Shown here: positions 24,560-35,899 of the stretch, piece after piece
How the letters are laid out: each line of letters starts with the position of its first letter
Position numbering within the stretch: the stretch's first letter is position 1
Notes under the pieces: generated by a model
Databases searched by the model: none
What the model was told of the DNA's origin: nothing
Seen by the model: only the letters and a program-made list of their open reading frames with translations
Source of the DNA: Congeria kusceri
Taxonomy: Eukaryota; Mollusca; Bivalvia; Myida; Dreissenidae
DNA: 64,000 nucleotides
Reading direction: 5' to 3'
Assembly: GCA_027627225.1 (NCBI GenBank)
Contig: CM051038.1
Location: forward strand, 42,279,348-42,343,347
Made by a program: the position numbers and the translations under genes

Positions 24560-26545
24560 ATGGAAATAAGTGGAATAACACCGCCATGTATGAACTGGTC
24601 AGACTCAAATCTACCTGAACAGTGGAACAGATTCAGGCGCCATGTAAACTTAATGTTTTCTGGTCCACTACAAGGAAAAAGTGAAGAAGAAAAAGTGTCA
24701 TATTTGTTGTTATGGACGGGCGAAAAAGGAAGAGACATTCACGCAACATGGAATGGTGTAACCGAGGAACAATCGAAGAAACTGGACACCTATTACACAA
24801 GATTTCAAAATTATGTACAACCGAAGCTGAACCCGATATTCGCGCGGTATAAATTCTACAATGAAGTTCAGAACCAAGACTCAATTGACACGTTTGTCAC
24901 CAGACTGCGGTTGACAGCAAGAGACTGCAACTTTAATGACATGGACGACATGATACGCGACCGAATCGTATTTGGTACGAATTCTGCCAGAATCCGAGAG
25001 AAGCTCATCAATGTCGGCGCGGAACTGACAGTTGACAAAGCAATACAAATTGCGCAATCATTCGAGTACTCCCAGCAGCAGCTAAAGACGATGACAGAGC
25101 AAGATGTTCATCAAATCAAACCACAGAGACCCAGGAGCGATGCGCGGCGACCTCCAGCAGACAGTCGACCACGACCCAGAGACGCACGGACGAAACAGAA
25201 CAAACATTCGTGTGACTATTGTGGAAGAATGCATGACAAGACTGCAAAGTGCCCTGCAACGGGAATGACATGTCACATTTGTGGCAAAATGAACCATTTT
25301 GCAAAAGTGTGCCGTTCCAAAAAAGTGCACGAACTGACAGCAGACACAGACAATTGTCGGGATTATTATGATTCAATTAGTTCAAATGAATGCTATGACG
25401 GAAAATGTAACATTGATACGGTAAGAAAGCTTTCTTCTCATGCTGATCGTGCATTTGTTCAAGTCAACGTTGGTCCTTCCCGCACCCCAATCCAATTTAA
25501 ATTAGACACAGGCAGTGTTGTCGTAGTACTACCCTTGAAACACTTTCGCACGTTACACCTCAAAACCCCGTTGGAACCTCCCGATAGCCGATTAACCTCA
25601 TATACTGGCAACACACTCCCGGTGAAAGGGATGGTCAAACTGACATTGAGATATAAAGATAAGATTACCGAATCACTGTGCTACATAGTGGACGGTAACG
25701 CTTCCCCTCTGTTGAGCCTACAAGCATCTGTTGATTTAGGTCTTATCACACTGACCTATTCTTTGGAAAATACCAGGAATACCCCATTAGATAAGGAGTC
25801 AGTCTTGAGTGACTACAGTGACCTATTTCAAGGCGTCGGAACTATTCCAGGTGTTTGCAAATTGCACGTTAAGCCCGATGCAGTACCTGTAATTAACCCG
25901 CCTAGACGAGTACCGGAAGCACTTAAAGATAAGTTACAATGCGAACTTCAGCGCTTAGAGCGTGACGGCATTATTGCGAAGGTCACCGAACCTACGGACT
26001 GGGTAAACTCAATTGTGATTGTAGAGAAACCCAAAACAGGCAATTTGAGAATTTGCCTAGATCCCAAAGCATTAAACGATGTTATCCGACGACCACACTA
26101 TGCAATGCCGACCTTAGACGACATAACGTCGAAACTGACTGGTGCTAAGTACTTCAGTACTCTAGACATTACACATGCATACTGGAGTATTAAGTTGGAC
26201 GACGAGTCATCATTATTGACGACATTCAGTACAGTTTTCGGACGATACAAATGGCTAAGACTTCCGTTTGGAATTTCAGCGTCGTCAGACATATTTCAAA
26301 ACAAAATGGATCAAGTGTTTACCGGATTGACTGGTTTGACAACGCTTGTTGACGACCTCTTGATCACAGGAACGACCAGAAAGGAACATGACATTAATTT
26401 GTTACGTTGCCTCGAGAGAGCACGTGCAAATGGCATACGGTTTAATCCGGACAAATGTACAATTGCTGCACAAGAAGTCACATTCTTTGGTCATGTAATA
26501 ACCTCAGATGGACTTAAGCCTGATCCTTCTAAATCACAAAGCTAG
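24560..26545 (+). CDS. gag-pol: gag-pol 5' part: Gag, protease, reverse transcriptase
   Basis: The frame encodes 661 residues. Gag occupies about residues 1-215. Two zinc knuckles follow: C218, C221, H225, C231 (CX2CX3HX5C, a variant) and C238, C241, H246, C251 (canonical CX2CX4HX4C). The aspartic protease has LDTGS with D316. Reverse transcriptase spans about 420-640, with LPFGIS and the catalytic box LVDD (D598, D599; V replaces the usual second hydrophobic residue of YxDD). The start at 24560 is the first ATG after the PBS and is in frame with all these motifs. The frame ends at a premature TAG (26543-26545), a few codons after a frameshift near 26531, so RNase H and integrase are cut off from it. 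The polyprotein would build the cytoplasmic particle and copy its RNA. Confidence 0.93.
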   Translation: MEISGITPPCMNWSDSNLPEQWNRFRRHVNLMFSGPLQGKSEEEKVSYLLLWTGEKGRDIHATWNGVTEEQSKKLDTYYTRFQNYVQPKLNPIFARYKFYNEVQNQDSIDTFVTRLRLTARDCNFNDMDDMIRDRIVFGTNSARIREKLINVGAELTVDKAIQIAQSFEYSQQQLKTMTEQDVHQIKPQRPRSDARRPPADSRPRPRDARTKQNKHSCDYCGRMHDKTAKCPATGMTCHICGKMNHFAKVCRSKKVHELTADTDNCRDYYDSISSNECYDGKCNIDTVRKLSSHADRAFVQVNVGPSRTPIQFKLDTGSVVVVLPLKHFRTLHLKTPLEPPDSRLTSYTGNTLPVKGMVKLTLRYKDKITESLCYIVDGNASPLLSLQASVDLGLITLTYSLENTRNTPLDKESVLSDYSDLFQGVGTIPGVCKLHVKPDAVPVINPPRRVPEALKDKLQCELQRLERDGIIAKVTEPTDWVNSIVIVEKPKTGNLRICLDPKALNDVIRRPHYAMPTLDDITSKLTGAKYFSTLDITHAYWSIKLDDESSLLTTFSTVFGRYKWLRLPFGISASSDIFQNKMDQVFTGLTGLTTLVDDLLITGTTRKEHDINLLRCLERARANGIRFNPDKCTIAAQEVTFFGHVITSDGLKPDPSKSQS

Positions 26546-28518
26546 GTATTCCCCAGAACAGAACGGAACTGGAAACCATACTAGGCATGGTAAACTACTT
26601 GCAGAAATTTGCCCCATACCTCGCTGAAGTAACGAGTCCCATGCGATCGTTACTTAAGAAAGATGTTGAATTTATGTGGGACCACGCACAGACGGACGCA
26701 CTCAACAAAATGAAGCAGGTTATTACCCAGAGTCCCGTATTGACATTCTTTGACCCTAAAAAACAGGTTTTACTTGAATGCGATGCATCAAAACATGGTG
26801 TCGGCGCAGCCTTATTTCAAGATGGCCGCCCAGTCGCTTATGCGTCAAAGACACTGACCCAGACAGAATCTGGTTATGCGAACATAGAGCGCGAGATGTT
26901 AGCTATAATGTTCGGATGCAAACGTTTCCATCAGTACATTTATGACAGACATGTAACCGTACACTCTGATCATAAGCCTCTATCGGCAATCATGAAAAAG
27001 CCTCTTTCAATTGCCCCACCCCGTTTGCAAAGGATGATGTTACAGTTGCAGGCATATGACCTTGACGTACAGCACGTGAGCGGGAAACAAGTTCCCATCA
27101 GTGACTTACTTTCCAGACAGCCAATCACAGGTACATTCAACCTAGAGGGCCTTGACCTACACGTACACACTGTTATGCAATCATTAAACGTAACTGACCG
27201 ACGAATTCAGTTGCTTCGCGAAGCAACAAAGAATGACCCTCAGATGCAAACGTTAAAGAACACAATCTTGGACGGATGGCCAGAAACCAGGTCACAATGT
27301 AACAGGTCAATCCTAGAATTCTGGAACCACAGGGATGAACTATCCTGTGCTGATGATCTAATCTTGAGAGGTCAAACCATAATCATCCCCGAACCGGTCC
27401 GACAGGAAATGGTGCAATCGGTTCACAGCAGCCACATGGGTATTGAGAAAACAATACTCAGGGCGAAACAGGCATTGTTTTGGCCAGGTATGTCAAAACA
27501 AATTACGGACTTCGTACAGAAATGTAGTACTTGTCAGAAGTACAGAGAGTCCAATCAAAAAGAACCATTGATCTCACATGATGTACCACAGCGACCATGG
27601 CAATATGTCTCGACTGACATATTCACACTTGACAATAAAGACTACCTGATCACGGTCGACTCATACAGTAATTATTTTGAAATTGACTATCTACCTGACA
27701 TGGAAAGCTCGACAGTTGTTAGAAAACTCAAATGTCAATTTGCTAGACATGGCATTCCAGACAGACTGATGTCCGACAATGCAGGTCAATACACATCAGA
27801 ACAAATGAAAAACTTTGCAAGGGAATGGAATTTTACACAAATATTTTCCAGTCCACTCCACCCACAATCGAATGGCCTAGCAGAAAACGCGGTGAAAACA
27901 GCAAAGCGCTTACTGCAAAAAGCGCGCGAAAGCGGACAAGAACCATACCTATGCATTCTTGAGTACAGGAACACCCCTCTAAAATCTGGATACACCCCTG
28001 CACAACTGCTTATGGGCAGACGCACTAGATCTGTACTACCTGTCACTCACAAATATCTGACTCCTAAGACGGTTAACACAAAACAAGTTCAAACTTACAA
28101 ACATGGAGAAAAAGAGAAACAAAAGCAATATTTCGATAGGTCTACAAAACCATTGCCAAAACTGAAAGTCAATGAATATGTTCGAATGCAACATGATAAA
28201 ATTTGGTTACCAGCTAAAGTCACTAAGGTTCACAATGAAAGATCCTATGAAGTGCAAACTAGGAGCGGCGGAATTTATCGTCGTAATCGCAGGCTGTTAC
28301 GCAAAACCAATGAGAGCTTTCCTGAAATCACTGATTTCGAGCCGAACATCTTGGCACAGAATTCCCCATTTGTAGCCCCCTGTACCACTCAACCCAGCAA
28401 TGACCCAGGTCAAGTTAACAGTTCAGCATCACCTGTAAATAGCCCTTATCAGACACGATCAGGTAGAGTTGTGAAGCCAAGCAAACTATACAGTGGTGAT
28501 CAGTGGATATGTAAATAA
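26533..28518 (+). pseudogene. gag-pol: gag-pol 3' part in shifted frame: RNase H and integrase
   Basis: Homology to pol resumes in another frame at 26533; the first ATG is at 26587. Numbering from that ATG, RNase H has DASKHG (D66) and SDHKPL (near 127). Integrase has an HHCC zinc motif (HSSHMG near 280, CSTCQ near 317). Its catalytic triad is D344, D397 and E433, with exactly 35 residues between the second and third, as in D,D(35)E. A basic C-terminal module (VRM...YRRNRRLLR) follows. The stop is TAA at 28516-28518. The frame is otherwise uninterrupted. The break looks like a small deletion rather than a programmed shift, because it falls between RT and RNase H, where such shifts are not known in this group. 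Confidence 0.9.
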
Positions 28519-28684
28519 CTGTAAATAAACACTAAAGTTAGTAATAGGCTGATAACGGACACGAGCAACATTTCGAACATTTTATCAATATTAACATTAT
28601 TTTAAATAACTTCATTGTGGTATTGGAAATGTATGAAACACATTGTATTGATTGTTAATTTTACAATGTAGTATCTTTTCTTCT
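28519..28684 (+). other. 3' untranslated part of the retrotransposon
   Basis: AT-rich sequence between the pol stop and the polypurine tract; I see no coding sequence. Confidence 0.7.
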
Positions 28685-28698
28685 GAAAGAGAGGAGGA
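28685..28698 (+). promoter_or_regulatory. Polypurine tract
   Basis: GAAAGAGAGGAGGA lies immediately before the 3' LTR, the normal position of the plus-strand primer. Confidence 0.9.
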
Positions 28699-28886
28699 TG
28701 TAATATATGGACCACGTGCATGTTTATCTCTATGCGCATGCGTGAACACTACCCGGCGCTAGCCACAGGTCTTATCAGCAGTCTTAGAATAAACTTCGTA
28801 GAAAGAACACGCTTGTGTTATGTTGACTTGATTGTCTTCAATCTAGAATATAGTACATTTGTACAAATCACAGACACAATATAACA
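28699..28886 (+). repeat. 3' LTR (188 bp)
   Basis: Identical by eye to the 5' LTR, with its AATAAA at 28788-28793. It is followed by the target-site duplication ATTGT. Confidence 0.95.
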
Positions 28887-28891
28887 ATTGT

Positions 28892-31800
28892 TTCATTAAA
28901 TATACAATAATAATTTTAAATCCTTTGGTTATGAATAAACAATATATTACGTTTATTTATTATTATATTGAAGATACATGATCATTTCCGGATTGTTAAA
29001 GGTATTTAATTATCCATCCCTGACCAGAAATTGAAACATATATACATTATAAATAATGTATTCAACAGCGCTTGTTTAAGGTTGGCCTTAAGAAAATGGT
29101 CGAAATGTGGGTATTCGGTTTTCTTCGATGAACAGATTACGAGTACATAAACTGTTAAAAGAATATTCAGGTATACAACTATACATAATCTACGCACAAG
29201 TAAAAATGACCTGATGTTGCACTTTGAACATCACGCTCACGTTTATCAACAACATGGCCAAGATAATAGGAGATAAAATTACTGACAAGTGAATTTGCAC
29301 ACGTTCTCACACGCATATTTTAGAACAATAGCGTCGTTTCTGTTTCCATACTTCGCCAGTGAGTAGTTTGTAAGAGCTCAAACACTGATTTATACTGAAC
29401 AAAATGGCTTATAAAGTATGTTATATACAACGTATTTAAAGGAGACACTTTCTTTCTGTCTTTCTTTCTTTCTTTTTCAACAGATCAGACAGAGGATTCA
29501 GGTCAGGGACATGCAACAACGTTATATTGAATATCTCGCGCTAGCCATCAAATTTTTATCAAAGAATGCTGTTCCATAGGATAGTCTGACAATTATTATT
29601 GTAAAACAAGCTTTCATCTTTAGAGGTTATTTTAAACGATCTGAAAGTGGTCAGATGGAGTTTTTGGAGATAGGAATGTTGAAGTTCGAATTAAAATTTG
29701 ACAACCAAAGCAGGTAGTAGACGAGATATTGTTTCTTACAGCCATTATGTTTTGTAATGTAAGTTAACTTTCCTGATACTGTGGATACAGTTTACATAAA
29801 AAGAACGACCGAACGAGTGGTGAACTGGGAATGCATAGCGTGTTAATGGGCAGTAGTGTTTTACCAAAAATGTTATAACAGTGCATCAGTAGGTTAATAG
29901 TGAAGACTTCAAATAATCTCATAACTTATACCAGTTGATTTTATAACAAACTCGATTAATGTCCCTTATCTTTTTTTCAGTTGAAGTTGAAGGAATAACA
30001 CAAACAGTACCACGCACTTTTCAAGATTTCTTCGCTTAACTTTATTGAAACTGAACTAAACTTTGGCCAAAATCAGCCTGCGAATTGTCATTTTTATACA
30101 TGAATTAAATTCCAGCATTGATGAGTAAGTTGAACAATAATAGTGGCGGTGAAGAACTGGGCAGAGTTTAATTGGTGATAGTGTGCAAATGATGTTTATA
30201 TTAATTGCTGTATAACTGTTTGTATAACTTGTTGCAGTTACTTTGATGGATGTATTTGGTGTTAAGTACACTTTCAAAGCTGTATAAAACTTGTTGTATA
30301 ACATATTGTTTGCTGTTACTGTAAACCTCCCTGTGTTGCTACCTGTTGACAACTCAAGATCGTATAGTGGTTTACATTTTATTGTCTACGTCTAATAGCT
30401 ACGGAGGCTAGGAAGGAACCCTCTTTTCTTTAATGCAACTCATAGCTAAAGGCATGCAAACGACTACGTCATATACACGTGGTTTTCCTGCTCCAATCCG
30501 GTGCTACCTTAGCACACCCATCACCTGTATATGCAAGACCGTATTGTGTTACATTACTTTGATTGATGTATGTGTTATATGTGTTGTGACTGAGTAGTAA
30601 AATGAATGATTTGCTGTGCGAATATTATATATCAATAATATTTTCTAGTCGACTGCATGTTTTTACAGTGGATACTGAAATGTTATTGTTATTGATTGTG
30701 AATAACTAAGACTTGACCTTTTCAAGACTGTGACCAGAGTTTATTTCATTTTATGTTTTGTGTTGTGCTGTCCGTATTCTACTGCGTTATACGGGAAATT
30801 GGTCTTTTGCCACAAAAAAGGACGCGAGGATGTTCATAAGGAGTTCTCTCCTGCAGATATTTCTGCGGTTTTATTTAATATATACATGTATGAAGAAATT
30901 CACCAATACGTATTTATGTATTTCCTTTGTTGTAAAAAGAGCTTGAGGTACTAGTATTTGTGTTTAGCAGATTTAATACATAATGTAAATGGTTTAATTT
31001 GGGTTATACTTAAGGATAAATGTGACAAGGGATCAAAATCCAACTGAATATACATATTTACTGACAAGAGTTATTCACATGCAAGGAGATTCACTGTTTT
31101 GTTATTCATTGATCGCGAAATAAAACGTTACTCAATGTTTTAAAATTTTACTCTGTTGTGCATGGTAATAGATGAAACGATAGTTCTTGGTATATTCATT
31201 GATATTGATGAAACAAATTGCAGTTGAAAATGAGAACAATACGTGAGGTTTGTAATACAAAATAAATGCCACACAATTATGACTATAAGGCTTAGTTATA
31301 TTTCGTATATTAACTAGCCGATGTATTTTAATTTATGTTTATGTATCTTTATTCTGATTGATAATTGTTTCCATTTTTTTTTTTATCACACACTAGTTTT
31401 TACTCTCATGAAATACACTGACTCGACAGTTGGTTAAGGCAATACACAAACAGTGCAAAATTATAATAATAATACAAATCATGAAAGTAAATGCTATAAA
31501 TATTGAAAACTGGTCAATGGGGCAAAAGTGTAAAATATGCCTCATGGCAAAGTGTGTATGGAAATCATTTAAATCGCAGTGTCAACTCTACAAAATATGT
31601 CTTTATCGCATATTTAATCTTAATTGATATATTGACATATATCTGTGTGTGTTTTTCGAAGATTTAGTCGTTAACAATATACAGTCAGTAGACGGTAAAC
31701 ATTTACAGTGTTTCAACCAGGGGCCGTATTCAAGAAACATCGAAAGTAATATCTTATTCCTAAATAACATTAAAATTTTATTTAGACTTTAATTTTGGTT

Positions 31801-32590
31801 ATTTAAAGGCGACAAACACGTTTGATTATTTTAGTGTTTCTAATTTAATACAGTTCCATTTTTCTGACATATTCATCTGCTAATTTTGAAAATAATTGAT
31901 ATTTAAACTTACAAATCACATTTTAAATGGTCGAGTCTGAACTGTAGATTAATAACGAAACTACCAGGCGTATGCAATTCCACAATCGTCAGGCATATAG
32001 AGAAAACTAGGTTGGTGTTGAATACTGATAAGTTTATTGAGCACGAACCTTGGCATATCAATGTCAACTTGATATCAAATGTCTTAAATGAGTTTTGGAA
32101 AATTTATTTTTCCATTTTCGATTGAACAGCTGCATGTTAGTTTGTGTTTAGTCACTGAATCGGCAACATCTGTACATACTTAAACTTAATTGATTTGTGT
32201 ACATAAGAAAAGCGGATACAACCACATATGGTTATTGTAAGTTAATATTTGCTGTAAATTTCTAGTCATGTTTATATTCTTTTGAGAAGGAATAAAATAC
32301 GTTGTATTACAATGAAAAATCTCGTGAAAAATGTAGTTTAACTCCACCGTTTACTTCAGGTCTTGACATTGGCCAGCAGCTTTCTAAACTATGGTACGTA
32401 TTACATGTAAATGCTACTAGTCGCACAGTATTATAGAAACTAACTTTGTTGGTTTTACATGACAAAGTTAATAGTTTACTAACATATGCAATGCTAACAT
32501 GGATTTTTAGTCGGATTTTTCAAAGAAAAAGCTCGGCTTATAGATTAGCGAGAAACGGCCCGGCTGGCGGGATGGCGTTGCGATGTATTA
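28892..32590. other. Long anonymous AT-rich region
   Basis: No gene was recognised on either strand; the open frames are short and lack recognisable motifs. A short CTTT microsatellite lies at about 29453-29478. The GGGGCCGTATTCAAGAAACA at 31721 recalls termini of interspersed repeats, but I found no partner in the window. Confidence 0.5.
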
Positions 32591-32605
32591 ACAATTTGCG
32601 TTAAA

Positions 32606-33330
32606 GTGTCGTATTCCTGCCATATTTTCAAACGTTCTTGGTCAATCTCCATGAAACTTTACAGAAATGTTCCTTGGATGGTCCTCTACCAAACCTGTGA
32701 AAATGGTTCCGCTTCACTGCATAAGATGGCCGCCAGAGCTAAAATTCGAATTTCGTCTAAACGTCATTTTCTTCTAAACCTATGGCTAGATTTACAAATA
32801 ATTTTACACGAATGTTAATTTAGTGTTCCTCTACCAAACTTATTCAAATGGTCCCGCCTCACTGCACAAAATAGCCAATAGAGCTAAAAATAAAATTTGC
32901 GTTATAGTTTTATATTTCTGTCATATTTTCTAAAGTTCTTGATCAATCTTAATGAAACTTTACACTCTACGAAACTTATTCAAATGGTTCCCCCCTCACT
33001 GCAAAAAATGGCAACTAGAGCTAAAAATAGAATTTGCGTTAACGTTTTTATTCCCAGTCATATTTTCATAAGTTGTTGGTTAATCTTCATGAAACTTTAC
33101 AGAAATGTTCCTTGGATGGTCCTCTTCCAAACCTATAAAAATGGTTCCGCTTCACTGCACTAGCTGGCCGCCGGAGCTAAAAATAGACATATGTCTAAAC
33201 TCCAATTTCTTCTAGACCTATGGCTAGATTTTCAATAATTTCACACCAATATTCGTTTAGTGGTCCTCTACCATTCTTATTCAAATGGTTCCGCCTCACT
33301 GCACAAAATGGCCACTAGAGCTCGATATGA
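32606..33330. repeat. Five-unit ~147 bp tandem repeat
   Basis: The core TGGTCCTCTACCAAAC, AAATGGTTCCGC, CACTGCAC, ATGGCC, AGAGCTAAAA recurs at about 32679, 32825, 32966, 33116 and 33262. Alternate units also share ATGAAACTTTACAGAAATGTTCC or CCTATGGCTAGATTT, so a ~290 bp higher-order period may be present. The GTGGTCCTCT core recalls the repeat at 22028-22653, suggesting related element families. Confidence 0.75.
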
Positions 33331-33474
33331 AACTTCCATACTTCTTCACCAACATCGACTTGTACATGTACCCCAATCGGCAAAATAAAAAATCCGGCTT
33401 TAATGCGGTTTCCGTATTTTTCCCTTGTTACCTGTTTCGGTTGATGTCAGTAGAGCTGAAACGAGACTAAATTA

Positions 33475-33860
33475 GCTTTCGTTTTCGCCCCGGCGTCCGC
33501 GTCGGCGTCAGAACTTGCTTAAAGATTAAACTTAAAAGTCTTAAATAAGGTTTTAATCAACAAAACCAAATATGTGTTATTTCAGAACTGTTTATCGACG
33601 TTTGGGCTTACGCCGTTTCAAGATAATAAACATATACAAAATATAGCGGGCGTTACGTCAAATAAAAAATGACTTTATTACGGTACGTGTATATGGCTTA
33701 TTATCCATATTTTAGGTTTATATGTTTTTTACTGAAGAGTCTTGCAACTTCGAAAATACATTTTCTATTCACTTGAAACTTCGAATAAGTCCTCTAACTT
33801 TAAAACAGGTTATTCATTTGGAATATACCTTGTTATTGTTTTCCAGCGATTTATAGGGAA
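33475..33860. other. GC-rich tail and anonymous sequence
   Basis: CGCCCCGGCGTCCGCGTCGG at 33486 is a short GC-rich block next to the tandem repeat and may be its terminus. The rest shows nothing I recognise. Confidence 0.4.
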
Positions 33861-33861
33861 A

Positions 33862-33990
33862 CAGCAGTTGCAAACAATGGTAAATTTCACCGTTTCGCAT
33901 TGTTTCCCTATTTAATACAGTAAATGGAATGGACCGTCAACGATGCCGGAAACAAAATTCTAAAATTACGTCATTATTTTGACGTCATGA
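33862..33990. repeat. Direct repeat left of foldback element
   Basis: It shares GTTTCCCTATTTAATACAGT, AATGGAA, GACCGTC, ACGAT, CAAAATT and ATGACGTCAT-like landmarks with 34315-34425. The two copies flank the foldback element at 34080-34220. Confidence 0.6.
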
Positions 33991-34079
33991 CATTATGCGT
34001 CCCTTGAAATTTTCCATTTAAATCCATTTAACATGTAAGCAAAACGGTGGAAAAAAACATACAATAAAAAGAAAATGTG

Positions 34080-34220
34080 TTGATTTCGGTGTAAGATCGT
34101 ATTTGATTTTGCTCGTGATCATAGAAAAAAACATGTTTTCACTCATGGCTGCGCCACTCATAAAAATATTACTTTTATGAACAATCATGCAATGTAAAAC
34201 GATCTTACAACGAAATCAAA
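34080..34220. mobile_element. Foldback (palindromic) element, copy 2
   Basis: The outer arms TGATTTCGGT-GTAAGATCGT and ACGATCTTAC-AACGAAATCA pair with one or two mismatches. The inside carries TTTTCACTCATGGCTGCGCC, the reverse complement of the loop motif in the element at 84-217. The two elements are the same family with different arm decay. Confidence 0.65.
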
Positions 34221-34314
34221 AAAAATCCTCTATTTATTTTATGTTTTCCAGTAATGAATAGGAAAAAATGAGTGAAATAAAATTGGTAATTAACTATTCC
34301 AAAACATTAAACAT

Positions 34315-34425
34315 TACAAGAGTGGTATTTTTTACTGTTTCACGCTTGTTTCCGATTTAATACAGTAAATGAAACGAACCGTCTACGATACCTGACTCAA
34401 AATTTTGAAATGACGTCATAATTAA
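34315..34425. repeat. Direct repeat right of foldback element
   Basis: Partner of 33862-33990; both contain TTTAATACAGTAAATG and a TGACGTCA-type site. Confidence 0.6.
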
Positions 34426-34579
34426 CGGCCACCGGAAAAACTTTGCGAAACCGAAATTTCGCAAACTTAAGTACCCTTTGTCTTTCAGATATAACTATTT
34501 AACATAAAGTATCAGTTTAATTGTGATCAATAATTGATGTTTGCCTTTCTTTTATTATGAAATGTATGTGCAAAATTCG

Positions 34580-35030
34580 CATTCCCATGGGATTTTTTAA
34601 TTTTCCCACGGGATTTTCATTTTCCCATGGGATTTTCATTTTATCCCACGGATTTTTTCCCACCAAAAGTCCCGTGGGATTATTTATTTTTTCAATTATG
34701 CTTTTTTATGCATATACACGCGTATTAAGCGTTGTTTAACCTCTTGCACTAATAATCGATTGAAAATATTAATTATAAAAAAATCCCACGTTTTAAATGG
34801 GAAAACAATCCAGTGGGAAAAATGTTATTTTATTTAATTACTAGAAGAAATATATTGGGCTATTTAAAACATTGTATTAATTCATATTATTGAGTATTTT
34901 TTATAAGCGTTTTCTTAATTTTCAAATTTTGAATTTTCACATTGGATTTTTTTCCCACTTCTGAAAGTGGGATTTTTTTCCACTTTTGAAAATGGGAAAA
35001 TTTTCCCACTTTTATAATGGGATTATTTTA
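34580..35030. repeat. Field of short CCCAC/GTGGG hairpins
   Basis: TTTTCCCA(T/C)GGGATTTT occurs four times at 34580-34685, then looser forms such as TCCCACGTTTTAAATGGGA (34785) and TTCCCACTTCTGAAAGTGGG (34950-34972), ATTTTCCCACTTTTATAATGGG (near 35000). Each is a small inverted repeat separated by T-rich spacers. The open frame across it, with repeated FxxGF, follows from the repeat. Confidence 0.6.
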
Positions 35031-35039
35031 TTTTGTAAG

Positions 35040-35880
35040 AAAATGTGTATTTCCTCATTTGCTATCTACATAATGTATTACTGATGAAGTATGCTATTCA
35101 GCGTCTAAATTATTAGAATTCCATTGTTGAAACGATTGATAAGTAGAACAGAACCTGTGATTCCGAGGTCGAGCACAGACAACTGCAATTGACCGATACT
35201 GTACATTTTGTTTCAGCTAGTTATAATATTAAAATGTTAATACAATTATTACATATTATGCTTAATTCGAACGTCGATTCATTATTGTTATCTATCAAAC
35301 AAGGGTAAAGTGAGGTTAGTTTAATATTTCAATCAGTAAAGATTTTTTCGTGAAACCCGAGAAAGCGTTTAAATTTGGTACACACGTCATTCCACTCAGT
35401 TGATGACGATACTCAAATAATGAAATGTACGTGTAAATAAATTACCGTATGTTATGTACTTATTGTTATTCTATTATATATTTTATAATTTATTAAAAAA
35501 ATAAAACATATAACTTGAGATCTCTTGTAACATTTCCCAAATTTGAATAAGTATTAAGAAAAACATATATGCAAATACAGAAACTAGATTTGGATCTTTT
35601 TAAATCGATTGCTGCTAAAATATAATTGTAAAGGACATTTTAAACGTCAAACAGTGTACATAAAATCAATTTCTTGATCATTTGTCACAGCATATTTCAA
35701 ATATCTATAATTTGATTAATCGAAAATATGCAACAAAGCTGACCCGTTTTGCCCACAATTCCCTTCTTATTGCCATAAAATTAAATACTGCATATTTAAT
35801 TTCACGTGTATATCAGAAACCATCAGCACTTTTCAGTGGCTGTGATGCCGCATTTTTGCTTAATACGTAAAACCATATAG
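35040..35880. other. Anonymous AT-rich sequence
   Basis: I see no supported gene, repeat or RNA here. Confidence 0.5.
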
Positions 35881-35899
35881 CGCAATTTACTACTGGAGC

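Larger units (their letters stand above)
24320..28886 (+). mobile_element. Ty3/gypsy LTR retrotransposon, Mag/SURL-like, full length
   Basis: The element is 4567 bp with two 188 bp LTRs that are identical by eye, TG...CA ends, and a perfect 5 bp target-site duplication ATTGT (24315-24319 and 28887-28891). A tRNA-Leu-like PBS, a polypurine tract, and one gag-protease-RT then RNase H-integrase order identify Ty3/gypsy (Metaviridae). The gag and pol regions share one reading frame, and the integrase C-terminus reads YRRNRRLLR after a basic linker; both recall the Mag/SURL lineage. One frameshift at about 26531-26533 breaks pol. Identical LTRs imply recent insertion. Confidence 0.95.
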
